Counted from the first letter of the stretch, positions 11,194 to 20,381 are shown. The stretch: 64,000 bases of DNA from Streptomyces sp. ITFR-21 (GCF_031844685.1 NZ_CP134605.1:5081001-5145000); one strand, 5' to 3'. The notes: generated by a model not told the origin, from the letters alone. Translations and numbers: made by a program.

Positions 11194-12324
11194 ATGCCCG
11201 ACGACCAGCTGCCGCGGACCGGGTCCAGCCCGCTGGGGGCTTCGGCCGGTCGCAGGCGCCGCCGCAGGGCGCTGCACGTCGTGGCCTGGGCTGCGGCGGG
11301 CGTGGTGCTGGCCGGGAGCGCCGGGGCCGGGTACCTCTACGTCCGGCTGAACGGCAACATCCACAGCGTCGACATCGACTCCGCGCTCGGCCGCGACCGC
11401 CCGGCCCGGCTCGGCAACGGCTCCATGGACATCCTGGTGCTCGGCTCCGACTCGCGCTCCGGCGCCAACGCCGAGTACGGCCACAGCAGCGGCGCCCGCT
11501 CCGACACCGCGATGATCGTGCACCTGGACAGGGGCCACAAGGCCGCCAGCGTGGTCAGCGTCCCGCGCGACACCCTCGTCCACCGCCCGGCCTGCACCGC
11601 GCCCGGCGGCCGGAGACGGCCCGCGGCGCCCCAGGTGATGTTCAACACCGCCTACGCGGTCGGCGGCCCGGCCTGCACGGTCAAGACGGTGGAGAAGCTC
11701 ACCGGGCTGCGGATGGACCACTACGTCGAGGTCGACTTCACCGGCTTCAAGAACCTGGTCGACGCCCTCGGCGGGGTCCCGCTCACCACCACCAGGGCGA
11801 TCAACGACCGCAAGAGCCATCTCAACCTGGCGGCCGGCACCCACACCCTGCACGGCGAGCAGGCGCTCGGCCTGGTCCGCACCCGGCACGGCGTCGCCGA
11901 CGGCAGCGACCTGGGCCGTATCCAGCTCCAGCAGGCGTTCATGAAGGCGCTGCTGGAGCGGATCAGCGGCATCGGCGTGCTGAGCAGCCCCGCCAAGCTG
12001 CTCTCGGCCGCCGACACCGCCACCAGGGCGGTCACCACCGACACCGGGCTCGGCACGGTCACCAAGCTGATGGGCTTCGCGCAGAGCGTGCAGCACCTGG
12101 ACTCCCGCCGGGTGCACATGGTGACGCTGCCGGTACGGTCCGCGCCCAGCGACCCCAACCGGGTGGTGCCGATCGGCCGGCAGGCCGCGATGGTGTGGGC
12201 GGCGCTGCGGGCCGACCGGCCGATCCCGGCCGCCGCGACCAAGGGCTCGGCGGCGGCCGACCGGGACGCCGGGCGGGTGGTCGGCGCCGATCCGACCCCG
12301 GGCGCCCGCTCCGGCGGACACTGA
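11194..12324 (+). CDS. LytR-CpsA-Psr (LCP) family protein
   Basis: LCP enzymes attach teichoic-acid or other phosphate-linked glycopolymers to peptidoglycan outside the membrane. The 376-residue protein has a basic N-terminus, one membrane segment (about residues 28-50, VVAWAAAGVVLAGSAGAGYLYV), and an LCP domain with MDILVLGSDSR, the conserved arginines in GARSDTAMI and VSVPRDTLV, and LGLVRTRHG. The ATG at 11194 follows GAGGTGG. A WecA/TagO-like transferase at 16340-17644 may make the lipid-linked substrate. Confidence 0.9.
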   Translation: MPDDQLPRTGSSPLGASAGRRRRRRALHVVAWAAAGVVLAGSAGAGYLYVRLNGNIHSVDIDSALGRDRPARLGNGSMDILVLGSDSRSGANAEYGHSSGARSDTAMIVHLDRGHKAASVVSVPRDTLVHRPACTAPGGRRRPAAPQVMFNTAYAVGGPACTVKTVEKLTGLRMDHYVEVDFTGFKNLVDALGGVPLTTTRAINDRKSHLNLAAGTHTLHGEQALGLVRTRHGVADGSDLGRIQLQQAFMKALLERISGIGVLSSPAKLLSAADTATRAVTTDTGLGTVTKLMGFAQSVQHLDSRRVHMVTLPVRSAPSDPNRVVPIGRQAAMVWAALRADRPIPAAATKGSAAADRDAGRVVGADPTPGARSGGH

Positions 12325-12532
12325 GCCGCTGCCCCGCACCGCCCGCCCCCACACCGGCCCTGAGCTGCGCGAACCCCGTCGCGGCGGTCCCAGGACCGGC
12401 CGGGGAATGAATCGGGCGGGTCCCCGGTTTGGGGAGATGCGGACAGTCCTGGCAGACTGGACCGCTGGCCCCGGTTCACGCGTCCGCAATCCGCGGTGCG
12501 ACCCGGCGCCCTCCCGAGCCTAGGAGCATCCT

Positions 12533-12766
12533 GTGAAGCCCGAGATCCACCCCCCGTACGTCGAGACCCAGGTCACCTGCACCTGCGGCGCCTCGTTCAC
12601 CACGCGCAGCACCGACACCGGCGGCCAGATCCGCGCCGAGGTGTGCTCCGCGTGCCACCCGTTCTACACGGGCAAGCAGAAGATCCTCGACACCGGTGGC
12701 CGCGTGGCCCGCTTCGAGGCCCGCTTCGGCAAGGGCAGGACGACCGCCGGGTCCGGCAAGAAGTAG
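12533..12766 (+). CDS. rpmE: 50S ribosomal protein L31
   Basis: The 77-residue protein is the zinc-containing (C+) type of L31, with cysteines in CTCGASF and VCSACHPFYTGKQK. The end FEARFGKGRTT is typical of actinobacterial bL31. The GTG at 12533 follows CTAGGAG. The upstream ~200 bases contain the likely promoter and leader. A strong hairpin follows, so it is probably a single-gene transcript with some read-through to prfA. Confidence 0.95.
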   Translation: MKPEIHPPYVETQVTCTCGASFTTRSTDTGGQIRAEVCSACHPFYTGKQKILDTGGRVARFEARFGKGRTTAGSGKK

Positions 12767-12773
12767 CGACCCG

Positions 12774-12823
12774 AAAGCGCCGGTCTGCGGTCGCCCCTCC
12801 CAGGGTGACCGGACCGGCGCTTT
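12774..12823 (+). terminator. Two-tier hairpin between rpmE and prfA
   Basis: Outer arms AAAGCGCCGGT (12774-12784) and ACCGGCGCTTT (12813-12823) are perfect complements. The enclosed segment also folds (GGTC...GACC with CCCT/AGGG). The right arm ends in TTT, consistent with an intrinsic terminator. Confidence 0.75.
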
Positions 12824-12860
12824 GTCGTCCGCACCCCTCCTTCTTCCATCCAGGGACCCC

Positions 12861-13943
12861 ATGATGTTCGAGGCGGTCGAGGAACTGATCGGCGAGCACG
12901 CCGACCTCGAAAAGCAGCTCGCCGACCCCGCGGTGCACGCGGACCAGGCCAACGCCCGCAAGCTCAACAAGCGCTACGCCGAACTGACCCCCATCGTCAC
13001 CGCCTACCGCTCCTGGCGGCAGACCGGCGACGACATCGGCACCGCCCGCGAACTCGCGGCCGACGACCCGGACTTCGCCGCCGAGGTGAAGGAACTGGAG
13101 AAGGAGCGCGAGGAGCTGACCGAGCGGCTGCGGCTGCTGCTGGTCCCGCGCGACCCCAGTGACGACAAGGACGTCATCTTGGAGGTCAAGGCCGGCGAGG
13201 GCGGCGAGGAGTCCGCGCTGTTCGCCGGCGACCTGCTGCGGATGTACCTGCGCTACGCCGAGCGCGTCGGCTGGAAGACCGAGATCCTCGACGCCAACGC
13301 CTCCGACCTCGGCGGCTACAAGGACGTGCAGGTCGCGGTGAAGGCCAGGGCCGGCCGCGAGGCCGGCCACGGCGTCTGGGCCCGGCTGAAGTACGAGGGC
13401 GGGGTGCACCGGGTGCAGCGGGTGCCCGCCACCGAGTCCCAGGGCCGTATCCACACCTCCGCCGTCGGTGTGCTGGTCACCCCGGAGGCGGAGGACGTCG
13501 AGGTCGAGATCGGGCCCAACGACCTGCGGATCGACGTGTACCGCTCGTCGGGACCCGGCGGCCAGTCGGTCAACACCACCGACTCCGCGGTCCGCATCAC
13601 CCACCTGCCCTCCGGCCTGGTGGTCTCCTGCCAGAACGAGAAGAGCCAGCTGCAGAACAAGGAGTCGGCGATGCGCATCCTGCGCTCCCGGCTGCTGGCC
13701 GCCGCGCAGGAGGAGGCCGAGCGGGAGGCGTCCGACGCCCGCCGCAGCCAGGTGCGCACGGTGGACCGCTCCGAGCGCATCCGCACCTACAACTTCCCGG
13801 AGAACCGCATCTCCGACCACCGCGTCGGCTTCAAGGCGTACAACCTGGACCAGGTGCTCGACGGTGACCTCGACACGATGATCCAGGCCTGCGTGGACGC
13901 CGACTCGGCCGCCAGACTGGCCGCGGCCGGCGACGGCAGCTGA
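12861..13943 (+). CDS. prfA: Peptide chain release factor 1
   Basis: RF1 reads UAA and UAG stop codons and triggers peptide release. The 360-residue protein shows the codon-recognition tripeptide PAT in RVPATESQG and the catalytic GGQ in SGPGGQSVNTTDSAVR (~residue 234). GGQ is the site methylated by PrmC, whose gene follows 14 bases downstream. The ATG at 12861 (ATGATG) gives the canonical length. Confidence 0.96.
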   Translation: MMFEAVEELIGEHADLEKQLADPAVHADQANARKLNKRYAELTPIVTAYRSWRQTGDDIGTARELAADDPDFAAEVKELEKEREELTERLRLLLVPRDPSDDKDVILEVKAGEGGEESALFAGDLLRMYLRYAERVGWKTEILDANASDLGGYKDVQVAVKARAGREAGHGVWARLKYEGGVHRVQRVPATESQGRIHTSAVGVLVTPEAEDVEVEIGPNDLRIDVYRSSGPGGQSVNTTDSAVRITHLPSGLVVSCQNEKSQLQNKESAMRILRSRLLAAAQEEAEREASDARRSQVRTVDRSERIRTYNFPENRISDHRVGFKAYNLDQVLDGDLDTMIQACVDADSAARLAAAGDGS

Positions 13944-13957
13944 GAGGGGAAGCGACA

Positions 13958-14803
13958 GTGAACCTGCTGCTCGCCGAGGTGGCGCAGGCCGCACAGCGAC
14001 TCGCGGACGCGGGCGTGCCGTCGCCGCGCTTCGACGCCGAGGAGCTGGCCGCGTACGTCCACGGCGTCAGGCGCGGTGAACTGCACAGTGTGGCCGACGC
14101 GGAGTTCGACGCCCGCTACTGGGAGGCCGTCGCCCGCCGGGAGGCCCGCGAACCGCTTCAGCACATCACCGGACGCGCCTTCTTCCGCTACCTGGAACTC
14201 CAGGTCGGCCCGGGGGTGTTCGTGCCCCGGCCGGAGACGGAGTCGGTGGTCGGCTGGGCCATAGACGCGGTACGGGCCATGGACGTCGCCGAGCCGCTGA
14301 TCGTCGACCTGTGCACCGGCTCCGGCGCCATCGCGCTGGCCCTGGCCCAGGAGGTGCCGCGGTCCCGGGTGCACGCCGTGGAACTGTCGGAACAGGCCCT
14401 GGAATGGGCCAGGAAGAACGTCTCGGGCAGCAAGGTCGACCTGCGCCAGGGGAACGCGCTGAGCGCCTTCCCCGACCTCAACGGCCAAGTGGACCTGGTC
14501 ATCTCCAACCCGCCCTACATCCCGCTCACCGAGTGGGAGTACGTTGCGCCGGAAGCCCGCGACCACGACCCCGAACTCGCCCTGTTCTCCGGCGAGGACG
14601 GCCTGGACACCATCCGTGGCATCGAGCGCACCGCGCGCCGGCTGCTGCGGCCCGGCGGCGTCGTCGTGGTCGAACACGCCGACTCCCAGGGCGGTCAGGT
14701 GCCGTGGATCTTCAAAGAGGACGCGGGCTGGGCGGACGCGGCCGACCACCCCGATCTCAACAACCGCCCGCGGTTCACCACGGCTCGGAAGGCGCGGCCG
14801 TGA
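13958..14803 (+). CDS. prmC: Release factor glutamine N5-methyltransferase
   Basis: PrmC (HemK) methylates the GGQ glutamine of release factors using S-adenosylmethionine. The 281-residue protein has the N-terminal helical region, FVPRPETE, the SAM motif VDLCTGSGAIAL (about residue 112-123) and the catalytic NPPY in VISNPPYIP (~residue 185). The GTG at 13958 follows GAGAGGGGAAGCG. It is in an operon-like run with prfA upstream and the Sua5 gene downstream. Confidence 0.95.
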   Translation: MNLLLAEVAQAAQRLADAGVPSPRFDAEELAAYVHGVRRGELHSVADAEFDARYWEAVARREAREPLQHITGRAFFRYLELQVGPGVFVPRPETESVVGWAIDAVRAMDVAEPLIVDLCTGSGAIALALAQEVPRSRVHAVELSEQALEWARKNVSGSKVDLRQGNALSAFPDLNGQVDLVISNPPYIPLTEWEYVAPEARDHDPELALFSGEDGLDTIRGIERTARRLLRPGGVVVVEHADSQGGQVPWIFKEDAGWADAADHPDLNNRPRFTTARKARP

Positions 14804-14825
14804 CCATGTCTTTGGAGGTCAGCTA

Positions 14826-15473
14826 ATGGCACGGCGATACGACTGCTCCGACGCGACCGAGCGGGTCACTGGTCTGCGCGAGGCCGGCTCGGCGGTCAAG
14901 CGCGGCGATCTGGTCGTGCTGCCCACCGACACGGTCTACGGGGTCGGCGCGGACGCCTTCGACGCCGAGGCCGTCGGGGATCTGCTGGAGGCCAAGGGCC
15001 GCGGGCGCAACATGCCCTCACCGGTGCTGGTCGGCTCCCCGAACACCCTGCACGGCATCGTCACCGACTTCTCCGAGCAGGCCTGGGAACTGGTCGACGC
15101 CTTCTGGCCGGGCGCGCTCACCCTGGTCACCAGGCACCAGCCGTCGCTGCGCTGGGACCTGGGCGACACCCGCGGCACCGTCGCGGTCCGGATGCCGCTG
15201 CACCCGGTCGCGATCGAACTGCTGGTCGAGACCGGCCCGCTGGCGGTCTCCAGCGCCAACCTGACCGGGCACCCCTCGCCGCAGGACTGCGACGCCGCCC
15301 AGGCCATGCTGGGCGACTCGGTGGCGATCTACCTGGACGGCGGGCCCACCCCCGCCGCGGTGCCCTCCTCCATCGTCGATGTGACCGGCAAGGTGCCGGT
15401 GCTGCTGCGGGCCGGGGCGATCAGTGCGGAGGAGCTGCGGCGGGTCGTCCCCGACCTGCAGGAGCGCAATTGA
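14826..15473 (+). CDS. L-threonylcarbamoyladenylate synthase (Sua5/YrdC/TsaC)
   Basis: This enzyme makes threonylcarbamoyl-AMP from threonine, bicarbonate and ATP for the t6A modification at position 37 of ANN-decoding tRNAs. The 215-residue protein has the YrdC signature: KRGDLVVLPTDTVYGVGADA, KGRGRNMPSPVL, FWPGALTLV and AVSSANLTGH. The ATG at 14826 follows TTTGGAGG. Its stop overlaps the start of the phosphatase gene by four bases, so translation is probably coupled. The length corresponds to the short TsaC form. Confidence 0.92.
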   Translation: MARRYDCSDATERVTGLREAGSAVKRGDLVVLPTDTVYGVGADAFDAEAVGDLLEAKGRGRNMPSPVLVGSPNTLHGIVTDFSEQAWELVDAFWPGALTLVTRHQPSLRWDLGDTRGTVAVRMPLHPVAIELLVETGPLAVSSANLTGHPSPQDCDAAQAMLGDSVAIYLDGGPTPAAVPSSIVDVTGKVPVLLRAGAISAEELRRVVPDLQERN

Positions 15474-16171
15474 CGCCGGACGGGCGGGGCATACGGGGGC
15501 TGACCGGCACCGGGCAGCTGCCCGGACCGCTCACCGGGTACGTGCCGGGGTACGTCACGGCCGGGCAGAGCGACGACGTCTTCCGGGTGCTCCACGTCTG
15601 TACCGGCAACGTGTGCCGCTCGCCGATGGCCGAGCGGCTGATGCGGCACGGGCTGGCCCGGCGGCTCGGCGACGGCGCGGCCGGCATCCTGGTGGAGTCC
15701 GCGGGCACCTGGGGTCACGAGGGCGCGCCGATGGAGGCGCACGCCGCCGTGGTGCTCGACGAGTTCGGCGCCGACCCGGCCGGCTTCACCGGCCGCGAGC
15801 TGCTGGACGACCACGTGATCGACGCCGACCTGGTGCTCACCGCGACCCGCGACCACCGCGCCCAGGTGATCTCGATGGGCCACGCGGCGGGTCTGCGTAC
15901 CTTCACGCTGAAGGAGTTCACCCGGCTGGTGCGGGCGATAGACGAGGCCACGCTGCCCGACGGCGGGGTCACCGAGCGGGCCCGCGCCCTGGTGCGGGCC
16001 GCCGCCGCGCTGCGCGGCTGGCTGCTGGCGCCGAACCCCGACGGCGACGAGGTGCACGACCCCTACGGCGCGCCGCTGTCGTACTTCCGCAGCATCGGCG
16101 GGGAGATCCACGGCGCGCTCGACCCGGTGGTCACCGCGCTGACCGGAATCCCGGCCCCGGCGGCCGTCTAG
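15470..16171 (+). CDS. Low-molecular-weight protein-tyrosine phosphatase
   Basis: The P-loop CTGNVCRSPMAERL (C-x5-R-S) near residue 45 marks the cysteine phosphatase family. The general-acid aspartate is probably in the DPYGAPLSYF segment near the C-terminus. The first ~35 residues are a Gly/Pro/Thr-rich extension. The start is a TTG at 15470 overlapping the previous stop (TTGA), with AGGAG upstream, so the length is 233 residues. Bacterial enzymes of this class often act on polymer-synthesis kinases, and the next gene is a polyprenyl-phosphate sugar transferase. The physiological substrate is unknown. Confidence 0.88.
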   Translation: MTPDGRGIRGLTGTGQLPGPLTGYVPGYVTAGQSDDVFRVLHVCTGNVCRSPMAERLMRHGLARRLGDGAAGILVESAGTWGHEGAPMEAHAAVVLDEFGADPAGFTGRELLDDHVIDADLVLTATRDHRAQVISMGHAAGLRTFTLKEFTRLVRAIDEATLPDGGVTERARALVRAAAALRGWLLAPNPDGDEVHDPYGAPLSYFRSIGGEIHGALDPVVTALTGIPAPAAV

Positions 16172-16339
16172 GGTCCACCGCTCTACCCCGCTACGGGTCG
16201 GTGCAACCATCCGGGCTCCCTGTGAGTCTCGACAGGTGTTCGCCGTCCCGGCCCGGCCACCACTAGGGTGTGACGCTGTGAGGAACCCCCGGACGCGTGC
16301 GCAGCCCGGTCGCGCCCCCGAGCACGTCGGAGGCTGCCC

Positions 16340-17644
16340 GTGCGCGAGTACCTGCTGACCCTGTGCGTCTCCGCCGCCGTCACGTACCTGCTGACCGGCC
16401 CGGTACGGAAGTTCGCCATCGCGGCCGGTGCCATGCCGGAGATCCGCGCGCGCGACGTGCACCGTGAACCGACCCCGCGGCTCGGCGGCATCGCGATGTT
16501 CGGCGGCCTGTGCGCCGGGCTGCTGGTCGCCGCGCACCTGAGCAACATCGGGGACGTCTTCCGGCTGTCCAGTGAACCCCGGGCGCTGCTGTCCGGCGCC
16601 GGGCTGATCTGGCTGCTGGGCGTGCTCGACGACAAGTGGGGCGTGGACGCGCTGATCAAGCTCGGTGTGCAGATGATCGCCGCCGGGGTGATGGTCTGGC
16701 AGGGCCTGACCATCCTGTGGCTGCCGGTACCCGGCATCGGCACGGTCGCCCTCACCCCCGTGCAGTCCACCCTGCTGACCGTGGCGCTGGTGGTGATCAC
16801 CATCAACGCGGTGAACTTCGTCGACGGCCTGGACGGCCTGGCGGCCGGCATGGTGTGCATCGCCTCCATCGCGTTCTTCATGTACGCGTACCGCATGTGG
16901 TACGGCTACGGGGTCGAGGCCGCCGCGCCCGCCACGCTGTTCAGCGCCATCCTCATCGGCATGTGCCTGGGCTTCCTGCCGCACAACATCCACCCGGCCC
17001 GGATCTTCATGGGGGACTCCGGCTCGATGCTGATCGGCCTGGTGCTGGCCTCCGGCGCGATCTCGATCACCGGGCAGGTGGACCCGGACGCGATCACCGA
17101 CTTCACCGGGTCGACCCGGCAGACCGTGCACTTCATGGTGCCGGTCTACATGCCGCTGCTGCTGCCGCTGACCATGATCGCCATCCCGGCCGCCGACCTG
17201 GTGCTCGCGGTGGTGCGCAGGACCTGGAAGGGCCAGTCGCCGTTCGCCGCCGACCGCGGCCACCTGCACCACCGGCTGCTGGAGATCGGGCACTCGCACA
17301 GCCGGGCGGTGCTGATCATGTACTTCTGGGCCGCGCTGTTCGCCTTCTCCGCCGTGGCGTTCTCGGTGAACTCCTCCAGCCTGTGGATCGTGCTGGTGAT
17401 CGTCGCGCTGAGCGCGGTGGGCCTGGTGGTCCTGCTGCTGCCCCGGGTCCGGCCGCGGGCCCCGCACTGGGCCGAGGCGATCGTGCCGCCGCGCTACCGG
17501 CGCCGCCGGCGCCGGCTGGCCGCCGACGCCGCCGCGGCCGAGCGGGAGATGCTGGCCGACCGGCCGGCGCTGCACGGCTCGACCGCGATCGGCGACCGCT
17601 CCCGGCTGCCGGACCGCCGCCGACCGGTGGACAGCCACCACTGA
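16340..17644 (+). CDS. MraY/WecA/TagO-family glycosyl-phosphate transferase
   Basis: The family transfers a sugar-1-phosphate from a UDP-sugar to undecaprenyl phosphate, starting wall-polymer synthesis. The 434-residue protein has about ten membrane helices and the motifs GVLDDKWG, NFVDGLDGLAAG, HNIHPARIFMGDSGSMLIG and the cytosolic RGHLHHRLLEIGHS, which is WecA/TagO-like rather than MraY. The C-terminal ~50 residues are basic and cytosolic. The GTG at 16340 follows TCGGAGG. In S. coelicolor I recall a glyA gene between the phosphatase and this gene; here only 168 bases separate them. Confidence 0.9.
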   Translation: MREYLLTLCVSAAVTYLLTGPVRKFAIAAGAMPEIRARDVHREPTPRLGGIAMFGGLCAGLLVAAHLSNIGDVFRLSSEPRALLSGAGLIWLLGVLDDKWGVDALIKLGVQMIAAGVMVWQGLTILWLPVPGIGTVALTPVQSTLLTVALVVITINAVNFVDGLDGLAAGMVCIASIAFFMYAYRMWYGYGVEAAAPATLFSAILIGMCLGFLPHNIHPARIFMGDSGSMLIGLVLASGAISITGQVDPDAITDFTGSTRQTVHFMVPVYMPLLLPLTMIAIPAADLVLAVVRRTWKGQSPFAADRGHLHHRLLEIGHSHSRAVLIMYFWAALFAFSAVAFSVNSSSLWIVLVIVALSAVGLVVLLLPRVRPRAPHWAEAIVPPRYRRRRRRLAADAAAAEREMLADRPALHGSTAIGDRSRLPDRRRPVDSHH

Positions 17645-17815
17645 GGCGATCGGCTTTCCCGGAGAATTCCAGCAGAAAGTCCTATTCGGACAATGAGGCT
17701 AATGCGGTCGAACCGGTCGACTCCAGCAACCCGGAGCGTCAATTCCAGCGGGCGCCGGTAGCCCGTGTGTGTGACGGGCAGCACACTTCCATGGTAAAGA
17801 CCGCATCAAATACTT

Positions 17816-17831
17816 TGTGATACCGTTCACG
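17816..17831. promoter_or_regulatory. Rex-like operator upstream of the atp operon
   Basis: TGTGATACCGTTCACG matches the Streptomyces Rex operator consensus TGTGAACNNNTTCACA at both outer half-sites (TGTGA and TTCAC), with two central and one terminal mismatch. It lies 129 bases before atpI. A possible promoter (TTCCAT at 17787-17792, TACTTT at 17811-17816, 18-base spacer) would place it directly over the -10/+1 region. Rex is an NADH/NAD+-sensing repressor of respiratory genes. The remaining 17645-17959 sequence is AT-richer leader with no gene. Confidence 0.6.
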
Positions 17832-17959
17832 AAACCCGGGAAACAAGCCGAAAGACCATGGAGCGACGGTCTTCCGGCGTGAGGCGCGTCCTCAGCCCCG
17901 ACTACGCTCGTCTCCGACGACACCCGCGATCCCCAACTCCCGCCGGAGGAGCTGCCCCC

Positions 17960-18373
17960 ATGCAGTCCAACGACGTCCGAACCCTCCTCAACTGCACCGT
18001 CCCCACTGCCGCGGCCGGTGCCATCGCCACCGTGATCAGCGGTGCGTTGGCCGGCGGCAAGGGAGCGATCGGCGCCGCCGCCGGCACGTTGGTCGTGATC
18101 GCCTTCATGTCGATCGGGATGGTGGTGCTTCAGCGCACCGCGAAGTCGTACCCGTCGCTGTTCCAGATGATGGGCCTGACGCTCTACACCGTGCAGATCC
18201 TGCTGCTCGCGATCGTGCTCGCCGTCTTCAAGCACACCTCGCTGTTCAACACCCGCGCTTTCGCCTTCTCGCTGCTGGCCGCCGCGCTCGTCTGGATCGC
18301 CGCGCAGGCCAGGACGTATCTGAAGGCCAAGATCCTCTACGTGGAACCCGAGTCCGCGGGGAACCCGTCGTGA
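17960..18373 (+). CDS. atpI: ATP synthase accessory protein AtpI
   Basis: This 137-residue membrane protein has four hydrophobic segments (for example TVPTAAAGAIATVISGAL, TLVVIAFMSIGMVVL, YTVQILLLAIVLAVF). It occupies the first position of the operon, where AtpI helps c-ring assembly. The ATG at 17960 follows CGGAGGAGC. Sequence conservation of AtpI is weak, so the call rests on size, topology and position. Confidence 0.85.
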   Translation: MQSNDVRTLLNCTVPTAAAGAIATVISGALAGGKGAIGAAAGTLVVIAFMSIGMVVLQRTAKSYPSLFQMMGLTLYTVQILLLAIVLAVFKHTSLFNTRAFAFSLLAAALVWIAAQARTYLKAKILYVEPESAGNPS

Positions 18374-18637
18374 CGTGCGCCACCCGCGAGGGTCGCGCCG
18401 ACCAGGGTAGGGGCGGTGTAAAGGGCGCTCCGCTCATTTGCTATCGTCCCGACTCAACTGCGGTCTCAACCGCGGTGGAGCTGCCGCGAGCGGTGAACCG
18501 GTCATTCCCACCACTCGGTTCAGCGCCGACCCGCCGCCTCCACAGCCGTACCACCAGTCCAGTGCCGTTCCGCGGCCCAGTGCCGCGCCGACACATCGAG
18601 GTTGCCGTACCCATGCGTCACGCTGAAGGAGCTCTCG

Positions 18638-19447
18638 GTGAGTGCTGACCAGGTTCTCGCCTTCGAGACGAACTGCCACATCTTCGACGGGTGCGGCTTC
18701 CCGGCCCCCGGACTGCACTCGTTCGTCTTCCGCCCGATCTTCTCGGTCGGCAGCTTCGACTTCACCAAGCCGATGCTGCTGGCGCTGCTCAGCACCGTCG
18801 TGATCGTCGGCTTCTTCTGGGCCGCCTTCAGCAAGCCCAAGGTGGTGCCCGGCAAGCTCCAGATGGTCGGCGAGGCGGGCTACGACTTCGTCCGCCGCGG
18901 CATCGTCTACGAGACGCTCGGCAAGAAGGTCGGCGAGAAATACGTCCCGCTGATGGTCTCGCTGTTCTTCACGGTCTGGCTGATGAACCTCTGGTCGATC
19001 ATCCCGGTCGCCCAGTTCCCCGTGACGGCGATCATCTCCTTCCCGGCGGGCCTGGCGGCGGTCGTCTACGTGACGTGGATGTACCTGACGTTCAAGAAGC
19101 ACGGCTTCGTCGGCGGCTGGAAGAACATCACCGGCTACGACAAGTCACTCGGCGTCGTGCTGTTCCTCTCGGTGCCGATCGAGTTCTTCTCGAACGTGCT
19201 GGTACGGCCGTTCACGCACGCGGTCCGGCTGTTCGCCAACATGTTCGCCGGCCACACCCTGCTGCTGCTGTTCACGGTGGCTACCTGGTACCTGCTCAAC
19301 GGCATCGGCATCGCCTACGCGGGTGTGTCCTTCATCATGACCATCGTGATGACCGCCTTCGAGCTGTTCATCCAGGCCGTCCAGGCGTACGTCTTCGTCC
19401 TCCTGGCCTCCAGCTACGTCCAGGGCGCGCTCGCCGAGCACCACTGA
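18638..19447 (+). CDS. atpB: ATP synthase Fo subunit a
   Basis: Subunit a forms the proton half-channels against the c-ring. The ~269-residue protein has five to six membrane helices and the essential arginine in the conserved VRPFTHAVRLFANMFAGH segment. The N-terminus FETNCHIFDGCGFPAPGLHSF is typical of actinobacterial AtpB. The GTG at 18638 follows AAGGAG; the in-frame TTG at 18602 lacks a ribosome site. Confidence 0.95.
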   Translation: MSADQVLAFETNCHIFDGCGFPAPGLHSFVFRPIFSVGSFDFTKPMLLALLSTVVIVGFFWAAFSKPKVVPGKLQMVGEAGYDFVRRGIVYETLGKKVGEKYVPLMVSLFFTVWLMNLWSIIPVAQFPVTAIISFPAGLAAVVYVTWMYLTFKKHGFVGGWKNITGYDKSLGVVLFLSVPIEFFSNVLVRPFTHAVRLFANMFAGHTLLLLFTVATWYLLNGIGIAYAGVSFIMTIVMTAFELFIQAVQAYVFVLLASSYVQGALAEHH

Positions 19448-19524
19448 GCACCCCGCCCACGCCCCCGACAGATGTTCCGGTGGCCAATCCCCACCGGTCC
19501 GTGAAAGAGAAGGAAGAACCCGGC

Positions 19525-19776
19525 ATGTCCGCTCTCGCGCACGCGACGCTCGCCGCCACCCAGATCAAGGGCAACCTCGGCTCGATCGGCTACGGCCTGG
19601 CCGCCATCGGCCCCGGCGTCGGCATCGGCATCATCTTCGGCAACGGCACCCAGGCCCTCGCCCGGCAGCCCGAGGCGGCCGGCCTGATCCGCGCCAACCA
19701 GATTCTCGGCTTCGCCTTCTGTGAGGCGCTCGCCCTGATCGGTCTGGTCATGCCGTTCGTCTACCCGACCTCCTGA
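19525..19776 (+). CDS. atpE: ATP synthase Fo subunit c
   Basis: The 83-residue protein is a two-helix hairpin: GSIGYGLAAIGPGVGIGIIFGN, the polar loop ARQPE, and a second helix with the proton-binding glutamate in FAFCEALALIGLV (~residue 66). A ring of these subunits rotates with proton flow. The ATG at 19525 follows AAGGAAG. A 77-base gap separates it from atpB, leaving room for the strong independent initiation that subunit c needs. Confidence 0.96.
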   Translation: MSALAHATLAATQIKGNLGSIGYGLAAIGPGVGIGIIFGNGTQALARQPEAAGLIRANQILGFAFCEALALIGLVMPFVYPTS

Positions 19777-19826
19777 TCGCGGCCGACGACCGGATCGACC
19801 GGAACACATAGACGGAAGGCACTGAT

Positions 19827-20381
19827 GTGATCGCCCTGGTACAGCTGGCGGCCGACGACGCGGAGAACCCGCTCGTCCCGCCGATCCCCGAGCTCATCAT
19901 CGGCCTGATCGCCTTCGCCATCGTTTTCATCTTCCTCGCCAAGAAGCTCCTCCCGAACATCAACAAGGTTCTGGACGAGCGCCGGGAGGCCATCGAAGGC
20001 GGCATGGAGAAGGCCGAGGCCACCCAGGCCGAGGCGCAGGAAGCCCTTGAACGCTACCGCGCCCAGCTCGCCGAGGCCCGGCACGAGGCCGCGCGGCTGC
20101 GCCAGGAGGCGCAGGAGCAGGGCGCCGCGCTCATCGCCGAGATGCGGGCCGAGGGCCAGCGTCAGCGCGAGGAGATCGTCGCCGCCGGCCACGCCCAGCT
20201 GGAGGCCGACCGCAAGTCCGCCGCCGCCGCGCTGCGGCACGACGTCGGCAGGCTCGCCACCGAACTGGCCGGCAGGCTGGTCGGCGAGGCGCTGGAGGAC
20301 ACCGCCCGGCAGAGCCGGACCATCGACCGCTTCCTCGACGGCCTCGACGAATCGGCGCCGGCCGCTGAGGCGGCCCGGTGA
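19827..20381 (+). CDS. atpF: ATP synthase Fo subunit b
   Basis: The 184-residue protein has one N-terminal membrane helix (LIIGLIAFAIVFIFLAKKLLP) followed by a long charged helix rich in Glu, Ala and Arg that dimerises as the peripheral stalk. The GTG at 19827 is preceded by an out-of-frame ATG, and GGAAGG lies upstream. The next gene begins 82 bases later. Confidence 0.94.
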   Translation: MIALVQLAADDAENPLVPPIPELIIGLIAFAIVFIFLAKKLLPNINKVLDERREAIEGGMEKAEATQAEAQEALERYRAQLAEARHEAARLRQEAQEQGAALIAEMRAEGQRQREEIVAAGHAQLEADRKSAAAALRHDVGRLATELAGRLVGEALEDTARQSRTIDRFLDGLDESAPAAEAAR

